Of a DNA stretch of 20,016 bases, positions 9,041-16,184 are shown piece by piece. The notes under the pieces were generated by a model. That model searched no databases and was not told the DNA's origin. It worked only from the letters and a program-made list of their open reading frames with translations. Each line of letters begins with the position of its first letter. The stretch's first letter is position 1. A program made the translations under genes and the position numbers. This DNA is from Lachnospiraceae bacterium UBA3772 (lineage in GTDB: Bacteria; Bacillota; Clostridia; Lachnospirales; Lachnospiraceae): the NCBI GenBank assembly GCA_002371025.1, contig DFFQ01000068.1, forward strand, positions 1 to 20,016, read 5' to 3'.

Positions 9041-9105
9041 GCCCTCCTGATTGTAATTCACAAAAATTTCACATATCATTATATAGGAGGTTTTAATTTT
9101 GTCAA
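9041..9105 (-). promoter_or_regulatory. Promoter and ribosome site of the rhs gene
   Basis: On the minus strand there is a -35 TTGACA (9105-9100), a 16-base spacer and a -10 TATAAT (9083-9078), both perfect sigma-A hexamers. Transcription would begin near 9071, giving a leader of about 36 bases with the Shine-Dalgarno AGGAGGG (9048-9042) about six bases before ATG 9035. This is the best promoter match in the window. It means rhs need not rely on read-through from the pot operon. Confidence 0.8.
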
Positions 9106-9170
9106 ACATTTTTAATATATATATATTCTGTCATATCCGATTATTAAACGTCTATAACCATCAATTTATA

Positions 9171-9202
9171 AAGAGCCATAGTCTCATGAGTCTATAGCTC
9201 TT
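9171..9202 (-). terminator. Second hairpin downstream of the pot operon
   Basis: Arms 9171-9181 and 9192-9202 pair over 11 positions (AAGAGCTATAG against CTATGGCTCTT on the transcribed strand, with one G-U pair), around a loop that contains the palindrome CTCATGAG. The downstream bases TTTATAAATT give only a weak U-tract. It sits just after the clear terminator at 9212-9242 and before the rhs promoter, so I read it as a back-up terminator. Confidence 0.5.
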
Positions 9203-9211
9203 CGCCAATAT

Positions 9212-9242
9212 AAAAAGGACTGTAAATAATCTTTACAGTCCT
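9212..9242 (-). terminator. Rho-independent terminator of the potA-potB-potCD operon
   Basis: On the transcribed strand a perfect stem, AGGACTGTAAA / TTTACAGTCCT (arms 9242-9232 and 9226-9216), is followed by a run of T (complement of A 9216-9212). It begins 11 bases after the potCD stop codon. Confidence 0.9.
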
Positions 9243-9252
9243 AATGAATAAT

Positions 9253-11082
9253 TTATTTATAAGATTTTACTTTCGTCCAAAGATCCGCATAATATTCTTT
9301 AATCGCCAGTTCCTGGTAGCCGAAGGATTCGTTTTTTTCGGCTGTAAGATTTGGTGTATATGCTGATACTCCTTCGTATTCTGTTTCAGCCAGTTCCTCT
9401 GCAACAGACTTAACTGGTGAAGTATAACCAACATAAGAAGAATTTGCCATGGCATTTTCATTATCCAGCATGAAATCAATAAACTCTTCTGCAAGCTCTT
9501 TATCTTTGCAGTCGTTTGTTATGACCATACCGTCGCACCAGACATTTGTACCTTCTTCTGGCTCATAATAATCAAGGTCAGGATTCTCTGAAATGATATA
9601 AGCCGCATCGCCTGAATATACCACTGCAAGGCTCTTGTTACCGGATATCATATTATCGATAACATCATCTCCTGCATATACAACATTCATAGTCTTTCTC
9701 TGCTCTATAAGCCACTGATAAGCTTCATCAATCTCTTTCTTATCAGTTGTATTCATTGAATATCCTAATGCCTTAAGAGCTACCATAAATGAATCTCTTT
9801 CAGAATCATACATATAAATATCTCCGGCGTATTTCTTATTACGGAGCACTTCCCAGCCTGCCTTAAGATCTTCTTTTGAAACAACATTTTTGTTATAAAG
9901 GATACCAACTGTACCAGCAAAATAAGGGACTGAATATTTATTACCCTTATCATAAGGAAGATTCATCATATCTGGATCTATATCTTCCTTATTCTCAATG
10001 TTCTCCCAATCGATTGGCTGGATCAGTTCTTCCTTGATAAGTCTCTCGATCATATAATCAGATGGGATAAGGACATCATATTCCGCACCGCTCATAAGCT
10101 TGGTATACATACTTTCATTTGAATCAAATGTCTCATAGATAACTTTACAGTTATACTCTGCCTCAAACTTTTCGAGCAGATCCGTATCAATATATTCACC
10201 TGCATTATAAACTCTAAGAGTCTTATTATTGGTCTTAATACCAAGAACAAGTGATATCACAACAAGGATAAGAAACATTCCTGCTATAACAGTCTTCATT
10301 ACTCCCTTGGCCTTCTTTGGAACCACCTTGGAAATGATAAGTGTTACCGCAATAACAAGGATAACTATAGTTGAAAGAGCATTGATAGTAGGATTTGTAC
10401 GCTTTGTCATGTTATATACGATGATTGATATATTCTGAACTCCATTTCCAGTAACGAAGTATGAAATTACGAAATCATCAAATGACATTGTAAATGCAAG
10501 AAGGATTCCGGCATATATACCATCCTTAAGCATTGGAATTATAACCTTAACGAGCGCTTCAAATGGAGTTGCTCCAAGATCCATGGCAGCATCTGCAATT
10601 GAAGGATCCAACTGTCTGACTTTAGGATATACACTTGTTATAACATATGGTGTACAGAACGCTATATGTGCTATAAGCATTGTTATATAACCCTTTGGCA
10701 TCATAATAGATGAAAAAAGGATCATAAATCCAATAGCTGTAACAATATCAGGACTCATAATAGGAAGATTGTTGATATTAAGAAGTACATCCTTGATCAC
10801 CTTCCTTGATTTTGAAAGTCCTATAGCTGTTACTGTACCAAGAACTGTAGATATTGCAGTTGCAAAAAGCGCTATGGTAACTGAAACATATACCGCTTTC
10901 ATAACGGAAGCATTATCTATAAGCTGTCCGTACCATCTAAGAGAAAAACCTGTCCAATTGGTAAGACTCTTGGATGAATTAAAGGAATAAATCATTGTTA
11001 TCACAATAGGCAGATAGAAAAATAAAAAACATATTGCAATATAAATGATATAAAGGACTTTAGATTTCTTACTTACTTTCAT
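9253..11082 (-). CDS. potCD: PotC-PotD fusion: polyamine ABC transporter permease joined to its substrate-binding protein
   Basis: At 609 residues it is about the sum of PotC and PotD. Residues 1-255 form the PotC permease: six membrane spans and the EAA loop (DAAMDLGATPFEALVKVIIP, about 164-183) that contacts the ATPase. A seventh span (about 262-283) carries the chain outside, and residues 288-609 are a PotD-type binding domain with no signal peptide of its own. PotD-like features are SDYMIERLIKEELIQPID (341-358), VVYSGDAAYI, Trp515-Cys-Asp517 in NVWCDGMVIT (matching the Trp-x-Asp that binds spermidine in E. coli PotD) and SSYVGYTSPV. The ATG overlaps the potB stop (ATGA) behind GGAGGATG, so the two are translationally coupled. 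Such fusions are known in Firmicutes. The choice between spermidine and putrescine is not resolved. Confidence 0.93.
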   Translation of the reverse strand: MKVSKKSKVLYIIYIAICFLFFYLPIVITMIYSFNSSKSLTNWTGFSLRWYGQLIDNASVMKAVYVSVTIALFATAISTVLGTVTAIGLSKSRKVIKDVLLNINNLPIMSPDIVTAIGFMILFSSIMMPKGYITMLIAHIAFCTPYVITSVYPKVRQLDPSIADAAMDLGATPFEALVKVIIPMLKDGIYAGILLAFTMSFDDFVISYFVTGNGVQNISIIVYNMTKRTNPTINALSTIVILVIAVTLIISKVVPKKAKGVMKTVIAGMFLILVVISLVLGIKTNNKTLRVYNAGEYIDTDLLEKFEAEYNCKVIYETFDSNESMYTKLMSGAEYDVLIPSDYMIERLIKEELIQPIDWENIENKEDIDPDMMNLPYDKGNKYSVPYFAGTVGILYNKNVVSKEDLKAGWEVLRNKKYAGDIYMYDSERDSFMVALKALGYSMNTTDKKEIDEAYQWLIEQRKTMNVVYAGDDVIDNMISGNKSLAVVYSGDAAYIISENPDLDYYEPEEGTNVWCDGMVITNDCKDKELAEEFIDFMLDNENAMANSSYVGYTSPVKSVAEELAETEYEGVSAYTPNLTAEKNESFGYQELAIKEYYADLWTKVKSYK

Positions 11083-11912
11083 CTTTCATCCTCCTTCTTT
11101 TCTTCCTTATCGAACTTCTTCATAAGGAGGATTCCCACGAAAATGATTATCGTAAGGATGATTGAAATCGCCGAACCAAAATTCCAGTTACCTACTGAGA
11201 TAAACTGTGTTTCGATCAAATTACCGATAAGCATATACTGTCCGCCTCCAAGAAGCTTTGGAATAACGAAAGTAGATATTGAAAGAAGGAATGTCATCAT
11301 AACTCCATTTATAACTCCTGGAATTGACATCTTAAAAATGACTCTCCAGAATGTCTGAAAATGATTCGCACCAAGATCATATGAAGCCTCAATTAGTGAC
11401 TTATCTATCTTTCTTATGGATGTATGGATAGGGATAACCATAAATGGAAGCATATCGCTTATAAGTCCGATCAACACTGCCACATCTGTATACATCATAT
11501 GTACTGGATCAAGCCCGAGAGATGTAAGGAATTTGTTGATGATTCCATTATCTGACATAAGACTTATCCATGCATAAGTTCTAAGGAGTGTATTGATCCA
11601 CATAGGAATAGTTACTGTAAGTATAAGAAGATCCTGAACACCGTCACTAAATCTGGTTATCACATAAGCTAAGGTATAACCCAAAAGAAGTGAGATAATT
11701 ACAGATAAAAGCCCAAGTAAAAGCGACTTTTTAAGCACTTCTAAATATACCGGTTCACCAATCTTTTTAAAATTTTCTAATGTAAACTGGATATTGACCA
11801 GCTTATTTCCTCCGGCTGTAAATGAATAAAGGACAATCAATAGCAGAGGAAGCACAAGTATAAGTATGGACCAGATCAGATAAGGTCTGGTGAGCTTTAT
11901 ATAATGTTTCAT
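11079..11912 (-). CDS. potB: Spermidine/putrescine ABC transporter permease PotB
   Basis: Inner-membrane channel half, 277 residues, the normal PotB length. It starts MKHYIKLTRPYLIWSILILV with a first span at about 12-31 and shows further spans near 62-86, 94-118, 143-162, 199-219 and 246-265. The EAA loop that docks on PotA is at about 175-199 (EASYDLGANHFQTFWRVIF). It pairs with the PotC half of the following fusion protein. The Shine-Dalgarno AGGAGG overlaps the potA stop codon, nine bases separate the two genes, and the last four bases overlap the potCD start, so all three are co-transcribed and probably translated in a coupled way. The C-terminus is very charged (KKFDKEEKKEDER). Confidence 0.95.
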   Translation of the reverse strand: MKHYIKLTRPYLIWSILILVLPLLLIVLYSFTAGGNKLVNIQFTLENFKKIGEPVYLEVLKKSLLLGLLSVIISLLLGYTLAYVITRFSDGVQDLLILTVTIPMWINTLLRTYAWISLMSDNGIINKFLTSLGLDPVHMMYTDVAVLIGLISDMLPFMVIPIHTSIRKIDKSLIEASYDLGANHFQTFWRVIFKMSIPGVINGVMMTFLLSISTFVIPKLLGGGQYMLIGNLIETQFISVGNWNFGSAISIILTIIIFVGILLMKKFDKEEKKEDER

Positions 11913-11921
11913 CTCTTCCTC

Positions 11922-12968
11922 CTACTCCCAATCCATCCTGTACATTACATGAATATCATCAGGACCAAATTTAAGTCCCACATAAAGTCCTGTTTCAAAA
12001 TAATCTGTTGTATGGATAAGATAATCCCTATGTTCTGTTTCAACAACTATCTCATGATGAACGCCCTTGAATACGATAGATTTAACCTTACCCTTAAGTT
12101 TTGCTTCATCAGGTTTAACAATATCTATATCTTCAGGACGGATCACAACTTCCACATCCTCATTTTCCTTAAATCCTTTATCAACACATTCAAAATCAAA
12201 ATCATCAAAGCTGACCAGAAGGTCTTTCTTCATCACAGCTGGGATGATATTTGATTCTCCGATAAAGCTGGCAACAAAACGATTTTCCGGTTCGTTATAG
12301 ATATCTTCAGGAGTACCAACCTGCTGGATTATACCTTCATTCATTACAACTACAGTATCAGACATAGAAAGAGCTTCTTCCTGATCATGAGTTACAAAGA
12401 TAAATGTAATTCCAACTTCTTTCTGGATCTTCTTTAATTCTGTCTGCATTCCCTTACGAAGTTTAGCATCTAACGCACCTAAAGGCTCATCTAAAAGAAG
12501 AACTTTAGGTTCATTTACAAGAGCTCTTGCAATAGCTACTCTCTGCTGCTGACCACCTGAAAGACTTGTCACATCTCTATTATCAAATCCTGTAAGTCCC
12601 ACAAGATCAAGCATCTTCTTTACCTTATGGTCGATCATGGCTTTATCCATCTTCTTTATCTTAAGTCCAAAAGCAATATTGTCATATACATCAAGGAATG
12701 GAAAAAGTGCATATTTCTGGAATACAGTATTTACTTCCCTCTTATAAGAAGGGATCTTTGAAATATCTACTCCATCAAAAAGTACTTCTCCTCCAGATGG
12801 TTCCTCAAAACCTGCGATTATCCTAAGAGTTGTTGTCTTACCGCATCCTGATGGTCCAAGAAGAGTAAGAAATTCATTTTTATGAATAGTAAGATCGATA
12901 CCTTTAAGCACCTGCTGATCTTCATAATTTTTTGAAAGACTTTTAAGTTCAATTAACGCCTCACTCAT
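11922..12968 (-). CDS. potA: Spermidine/putrescine ABC transporter ATP-binding protein PotA
   Basis: Cytoplasmic ATPase, 348 residues, that powers polyamine import through PotB and PotC. Visible motifs: Walker [10 protein letters not shown] (38-46), Q-loop Gln84 in [13 protein letters not shown] signature LSGGQQQR (136-143), Walker B LLLDEP (157-162), D-loop GALD and switch His194 in VTHDQEEAL. After about residue 240 comes a TOBE-type regulatory domain with [11 protein letters not shown], as in PotA and MalK. The start is ATG 12968, seven bases after a GGGAGG ribosome site. It is the first gene of the operon and has a good promoter directly upstream. The downstream PotB and PotCD identify the substrate class, since the ATPase alone could not separate polyamine from other uptake families. 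Confidence 0.95.
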   Translation of the reverse strand: MSEALIELKSLSKNYEDQQVLKGIDLTIHKNEFLTLLGPSGCGKTTTLRIIAGFEEPSGGEVLFDGVDISKIPSYKREVNTVFQKYALFPFLDVYDNIAFGLKIKKMDKAMIDHKVKKMLDLVGLTGFDNRDVTSLSGGQQQRVAIARALVNEPKVLLLDEPLGALDAKLRKGMQTELKKIQKEVGITFIFVTHDQEEALSMSDTVVVMNEGIIQQVGTPEDIYNEPENRFVASFIGESNIIPAVMKKDLLVSFDDFDFECVDKGFKENEDVEVVIRPEDIDIVKPDEAKLKGKVKSIVFKGVHHEIVVETEHRDYLIHTTDYFETGLYVGLKFGPDDIHVMYRMDWE

Positions 12969-13015
12969 GGCTATCCTCCCGAAAAAAAGATATGCTTAAC
13001 ACACTCTAATTACTG

Positions 13016-13044
13016 ATTATTTCATTGTTTTACAAAGCGGTCAA
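13016..13044 (-). promoter_or_regulatory. Promoter of the potA-potB-potCD operon
   Basis: The minus strand carries a -35 TTGACC (13044-13039), a 17-base spacer and a -10 AATAAT (13021-13016), five of six bases matching the sigma-A consensus in each hexamer. The start would fall near 13009, giving a leader of about 40 bases before the potA ATG. I see no operator palindrome around it. Confidence 0.6.
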
Positions 13045-13125
13045 TATCTTTTTTATATACCTCTTTTAAATCCTCTGCATATGTTTGATACAAAACCAAC
13101 ACATGGTGTTTTTATAATGTCTCAC

Positions 13126-13170
13126 AATAAAGAAGCCGCAGGGGAGCATTTCGCATCACCCTACGGCTTC
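13126..13170 (-). terminator. Terminator downstream of the GH13 amylase that ends at 13212
   Basis: On the transcribed strand GAAGCCGTAGGG (13170-13159) pairs with CCCCTGCGGCTTC (13144-13132), including one G-U or mismatch step, around a loop of about 14 bases. TTTATT follows. The stem is GC-rich for this genome, though the T-tract is short. It separates the amylase from the pot promoter. Confidence 0.8.
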
Positions 13171-13211
13171 CTATGTCAATTTAAAGGCTTATCTTATTTT
13201 TTAACTTTCTT

Positions 13212-16040
13212 TTATTTTATTTTCCAATTTCCTAAAGAATAATCATAAACACTATCCTTAGCTGCTGGAATCTGAAGGTCTTTAGTCTGTGTTCCTGCAC
13301 CATCTGTGAATATTATCATGTTATATCCTGCATTAATATCCACATCAACATAGTAAAGTTTAAGTGCAGCATCATAAGTCATATTTTCCCCTGGCCATGA
13401 ACAAACTGCATTATTTGTATTCTTTGTCCAGTTATAGGCATATACATTATCCCAGTTAGACGAATTCTTAAAATATATTCTCTTTATCTTTTCAGGATTT
13501 GGCTGATCCCCATTATATGGACTCCATGTTCCATTGTTATAGATTTCTCCATCTTTTCCAATAACAAGATCGTCTGTCTTTGTAGAACCGTTATTAAAAA
13601 TGATATGATCAAAATCAATATCTCCTGAAAGTGTTATCTGATAAACATCATTCTCAACTTTTGTCATGGCAACCCCCGGCCAATTGGCATTATTAGGGAT
13701 TGGATTCTTTTTAGAATCCCATGCATAAGCATTAACATTAGACCAACCATTACTGTTTTTATAATACAAAGTTATCTCTCTTATATAAGGATCATTATAT
13801 ACAGTTACGTCAACATACTTAGTAAGTCCATTTACTGTACGAGCTTCGATTCTGGCATTTCCTTCTTTCTTACCATAGATCACGCCGTTACTTACTGTTG
13901 CAACTTCTTCATTTGAAGACTTCCATGTAACATTCTGAGAAGCATCTAGTGGTAAAACAGTAGCATTTACTGTTGCTGTTTTGTTAATATTTACAGATAA
14001 ATATTCCTTATCCAAAGTAATACTCTCTGGATCACTAACCTGTAAATTGGTTCCAAGGATAAGCTGTGAAGCTCCACCATCGTTAAGATAATCACCGTTA
14101 GGGATAACTCTTCCAGGAGCTTTTGTCTTATCAGTATCAAGGACATATACCTTCATATTTCCCTTGCCGCTTACATTAGCATTAAGAGTTCTATTAGCAA
14201 CATTCTGTACATCGCCAGTTACTGCATCCACATATCTTCCATTAGGAATACCTGTAAATGTTGCATTTCCTGATATAGCAACTAATGCAAATGAATCTGT
14301 CTTTTCATCTGTATATCTTCTCTTAAATGCTATATTTCCATTACATCCATCTGTTGAATACTGACCTTTGCGAAGAGCAGGTACTGCCTGACGGATTCTG
14401 TTAAGACGGATCATCTGCTGTGAAAGCGGTTTTGAAAGAGTATCCTTAACTTTACCTGATACATTTCCAAATTCAGTAAAAAGTGTTGATGAAGGTGTAT
14501 CTACATTTCCTTCTAAATAATCTCCATAATATGCACGACCAGTCTCATTAAGTGGCATATTGGGTCCCACATCGATAGGACATCCGGCCTGAAATTCAAC
14601 TTCTGAACCATAGAAAACACAAGGAATTCCTCTGAATGTAAACATCAGATCAAGATTTTCTGCCCAGGCATCCTGGCCGCCTGTATATCTTGTTTTCTGG
14701 CAGTTATCCGGAGCGTAGTCATGAGAATCTACATATACTACATTCCAGGTAGAATCGTTAAAATACTGATCCTCTCTTGTTGCAGTGCTAAAAGCATCAT
14801 TTGCATTCATAAAGCTCCAATGCATCTGGAAGTCGATAACTCCAAGATCAGAGCTTTGTGAATAGTCTGGAGTATGGTAGTCATTTCCCTCAAGAAAAGC
14901 ATTTTTTGAAGTAGGCTGAGATCCTTTATCAAGATGATCCTGATAATGCTGTTCTACAAGGCCTTCATTCACTGAAAGATCCGTGTCACTCCACTTTGCC
15001 TTATAGGCCTCATCAGTATCCCATGTATAAAATGCAGTTGATATAGGAGGTGCATCTCTATACCAGACATCATGTCCCTTGGTGCATACTTCACCAAACA
15101 TATAGAAATCATCATTACCAATACTATCTGCTTCCTCTTTTAATTCAGGAAGGATTGCAGCATTAAGAGTAAGTCTGGACATATGCTTTACAGTATCTAC
15201 TCTGAAAGCATCTACTCCCATATCAATATAATTCTTATAAGCATCTGTAATGTAGTTATAAACCACCGGATTTTCAGTCTCCAGGTCAAAACAGTCATCT
15301 GCTATAGTTTTTCTCTGAGCTTCATAATTATCCCAGTCTCCACCTCCGCAGAATTCATGATGATGATAAATATTAAGTGGATCTCCTGTACCATTCATCA
15401 CCACCTGATTTCTCTCACCATAGATTTCGCTTGATAACTGTTTTTCTAATGCTTCACCACCCAAAGCCTTAAGGCCGTCTTCACCAAAATTACAGGTATG
15501 ATTAAATACCACGTCCTGAATAACCTTTATTCCCTTATCATGACAGGCATCAATAAGAGTCTGGTAATTAACTCCATTGGATTCATATCTATAATCCACT
15601 GCATTGAAATCAGAAGCATGATAACCATGGTAGTCATATCCTGAATCATTTTGAACTACAGGTGTGATCCAGATTGCTGTAAAACCAAGAGCCTTAATAT
15701 AATCAAGCTGTTCTATAAGTCCTTTAAAATCACCTCTCCAGGAAGGATCATCCTCTGGATTGTGGGCCTTATCATCTTCTGAAGTACGACAGTTATTTGA
15801 CTTATCTCCATCATAAAATCTTGTTGTGATCACAAAATAAATAGATTCATCTCTAAAATCTGATCTGGAATCTGCATAAATAACTCCTCTTGCATCTGAG
15901 GAAAGAATATCTGATGATGCTTCAACCTGCTTAAGGGGATCATCAGTTAAAGGAAATCCTGTAAAACAGCTTGTTCCCGCAACTGTAGCTGCAAGGATCA
16001 TTGCTGATACACGCTTTGCAAAAGCTTTTTTATTAAACAT
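13212..16040 (-). CDS. Secreted multidomain alpha-amylase (GH13) with Big_2 and two CBM26 starch-binding modules
   Basis: Predicted to cleave internal alpha-1,4 bonds of starch outside the cell; 942 residues. The N-terminus (MFNKKAFAKRVSAMILAATVAGTS) is a signal peptide, probably cut near QVEA at residue 41. The GH13 barrel runs from about 58 to 640 with all four conserved regions: DVVFNH (176-181), GVDAFRVDTVKH (275-286, nucleophile Asp282), the acid/base Glu317 in MFGEVC, and VDSHD with Asp441. A Big_2 Ig-like module (about 671-748; TWKSSNEEVATVSNGVIYGK) and two CBM26 modules (about 755-842 and 853-942, each with NxYxW and WPG) follow. There is no wall anchor or dockerin, so it is probably a free enzyme. 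The ATG follows an AGGGG ribosome site nine bases away. A terminator upstream at 16143-16168 implies its own promoter. I do not assign the GH13 subfamily. Confidence 0.95.
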   Translation of the reverse strand: MFNKKAFAKRVSAMILAATVAGTSCFTGFPLTDDPLKQVEASSDILSSDARGVIYADSRSDFRDESIYFVITTRFYDGDKSNNCRTSEDDKAHNPEDDPSWRGDFKGLIEQLDYIKALGFTAIWITPVVQNDSGYDYHGYHASDFNAVDYRYESNGVNYQTLIDACHDKGIKVIQDVVFNHTCNFGEDGLKALGGEALEKQLSSEIYGERNQVVMNGTGDPLNIYHHHEFCGGGDWDNYEAQRKTIADDCFDLETENPVVYNYITDAYKNYIDMGVDAFRVDTVKHMSRLTLNAAILPELKEEADSIGNDDFYMFGEVCTKGHDVWYRDAPPISTAFYTWDTDEAYKAKWSDTDLSVNEGLVEQHYQDHLDKGSQPTSKNAFLEGNDYHTPDYSQSSDLGVIDFQMHWSFMNANDAFSTATREDQYFNDSTWNVVYVDSHDYAPDNCQKTRYTGGQDAWAENLDLMFTFRGIPCVFYGSEVEFQAGCPIDVGPNMPLNETGRAYYGDYLEGNVDTPSSTLFTEFGNVSGKVKDTLSKPLSQQMIRLNRIRQAVPALRKGQYSTDGCNGNIAFKRRYTDEKTDSFALVAISGNATFTGIPNGRYVDAVTGDVQNVANRTLNANVSGKGNMKVYVLDTDKTKAPGRVIPNGDYLNDGGASQLILGTNLQVSDPESITLDKEYLSVNINKTATVNATVLPLDASQNVTWKSSNEEVATVSNGVIYGKKEGNARIEARTVNGLTKYVDVTVYNDPYIREITLYYKNSNGWSNVNAYAWDSKKNPIPNNANWPGVAMTKVENDVYQITLSGDIDFDHIIFNNGSTKTDDLVIGKDGEIYNNGTWSPYNGDQPNPEKIKRIYFKNSSNWDNVYAYNWTKNTNNAVCSWPGENMTYDAALKLYYVDVDINAGYNMIIFTDGAGTQTKDLQIPAAKDSVYDYSLGNWKIK

Positions 16041-16142
16041 TATTTATTACCCCTATATAACTGTGTTTGTTTTTTATGGAAATTGAATCATTCTTTAGTA
16101 TTTATTTTTATCTCAAATTATCTCTGAAAAAATATAGAAAAA
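16041..16142 (-). promoter_or_regulatory. Intergenic region expected to hold the promoter of the amylase starting at 16040
   Basis: Because a strong terminator at 16143-16168 closes the upstream gene, a promoter should lie in these 102 AT-rich bases. The nearest candidate on the minus strand is TTGAGA, 17 bases, then GAATGA, which has a fair -35 and a poor -10. I see no cre-like operator here, unlike in front of the other amylase. The only clear element is the AGGGG ribosome site at 16054-16050. Confidence 0.3.
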
Positions 16143-16168
16143 TGGAGGAGAGGTTTATCTCTCCTCCA
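16132..16168 (-). terminator. Rho-independent terminator between the two amylase genes
   Basis: On the transcribed strand TGGAGGAGAG (16168-16159) and CTCTCCTCCA (16152-16143) pair perfectly around a six-base loop, followed by TTTTT and further T-rich sequence. It begins 17 bases past the stop codon of the AmyE-like amylase, so the two amylases are transcribed separately for the most part. Confidence 0.93.
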
Positions 16169-16184
16169 TAAATAGATTTTTTTA

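Noticed and set aside
9253..11082. PotC-PotD fusion as a sequencing frameshift joining two genes
   Set aside because: The join carries a sensible extra membrane span and no remnant of a stop, ribosome site or PotD signal peptide, so it reads as a genuine fusion.
11904..12254. 116-codon plus-strand open frame
   Set aside because: It lies opposite the well-supported potA in another frame, has a low-complexity composition and no ribosome site; it is a shadow.
13212..16040. Lipoprotein signal (Cys25 in AGTSC) on the 942-residue amylase
   Set aside because: The residues before the Cys do not fit a lipobox well and a later VEA cleavage site is plausible, so a normal signal peptide is the better reading.
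16041..16142. TTGAGA / GAATGA as a firm promoter for the second amylase
   Set aside because: The -10 matches poorly; it is kept only as a weak candidate inside the region entry.
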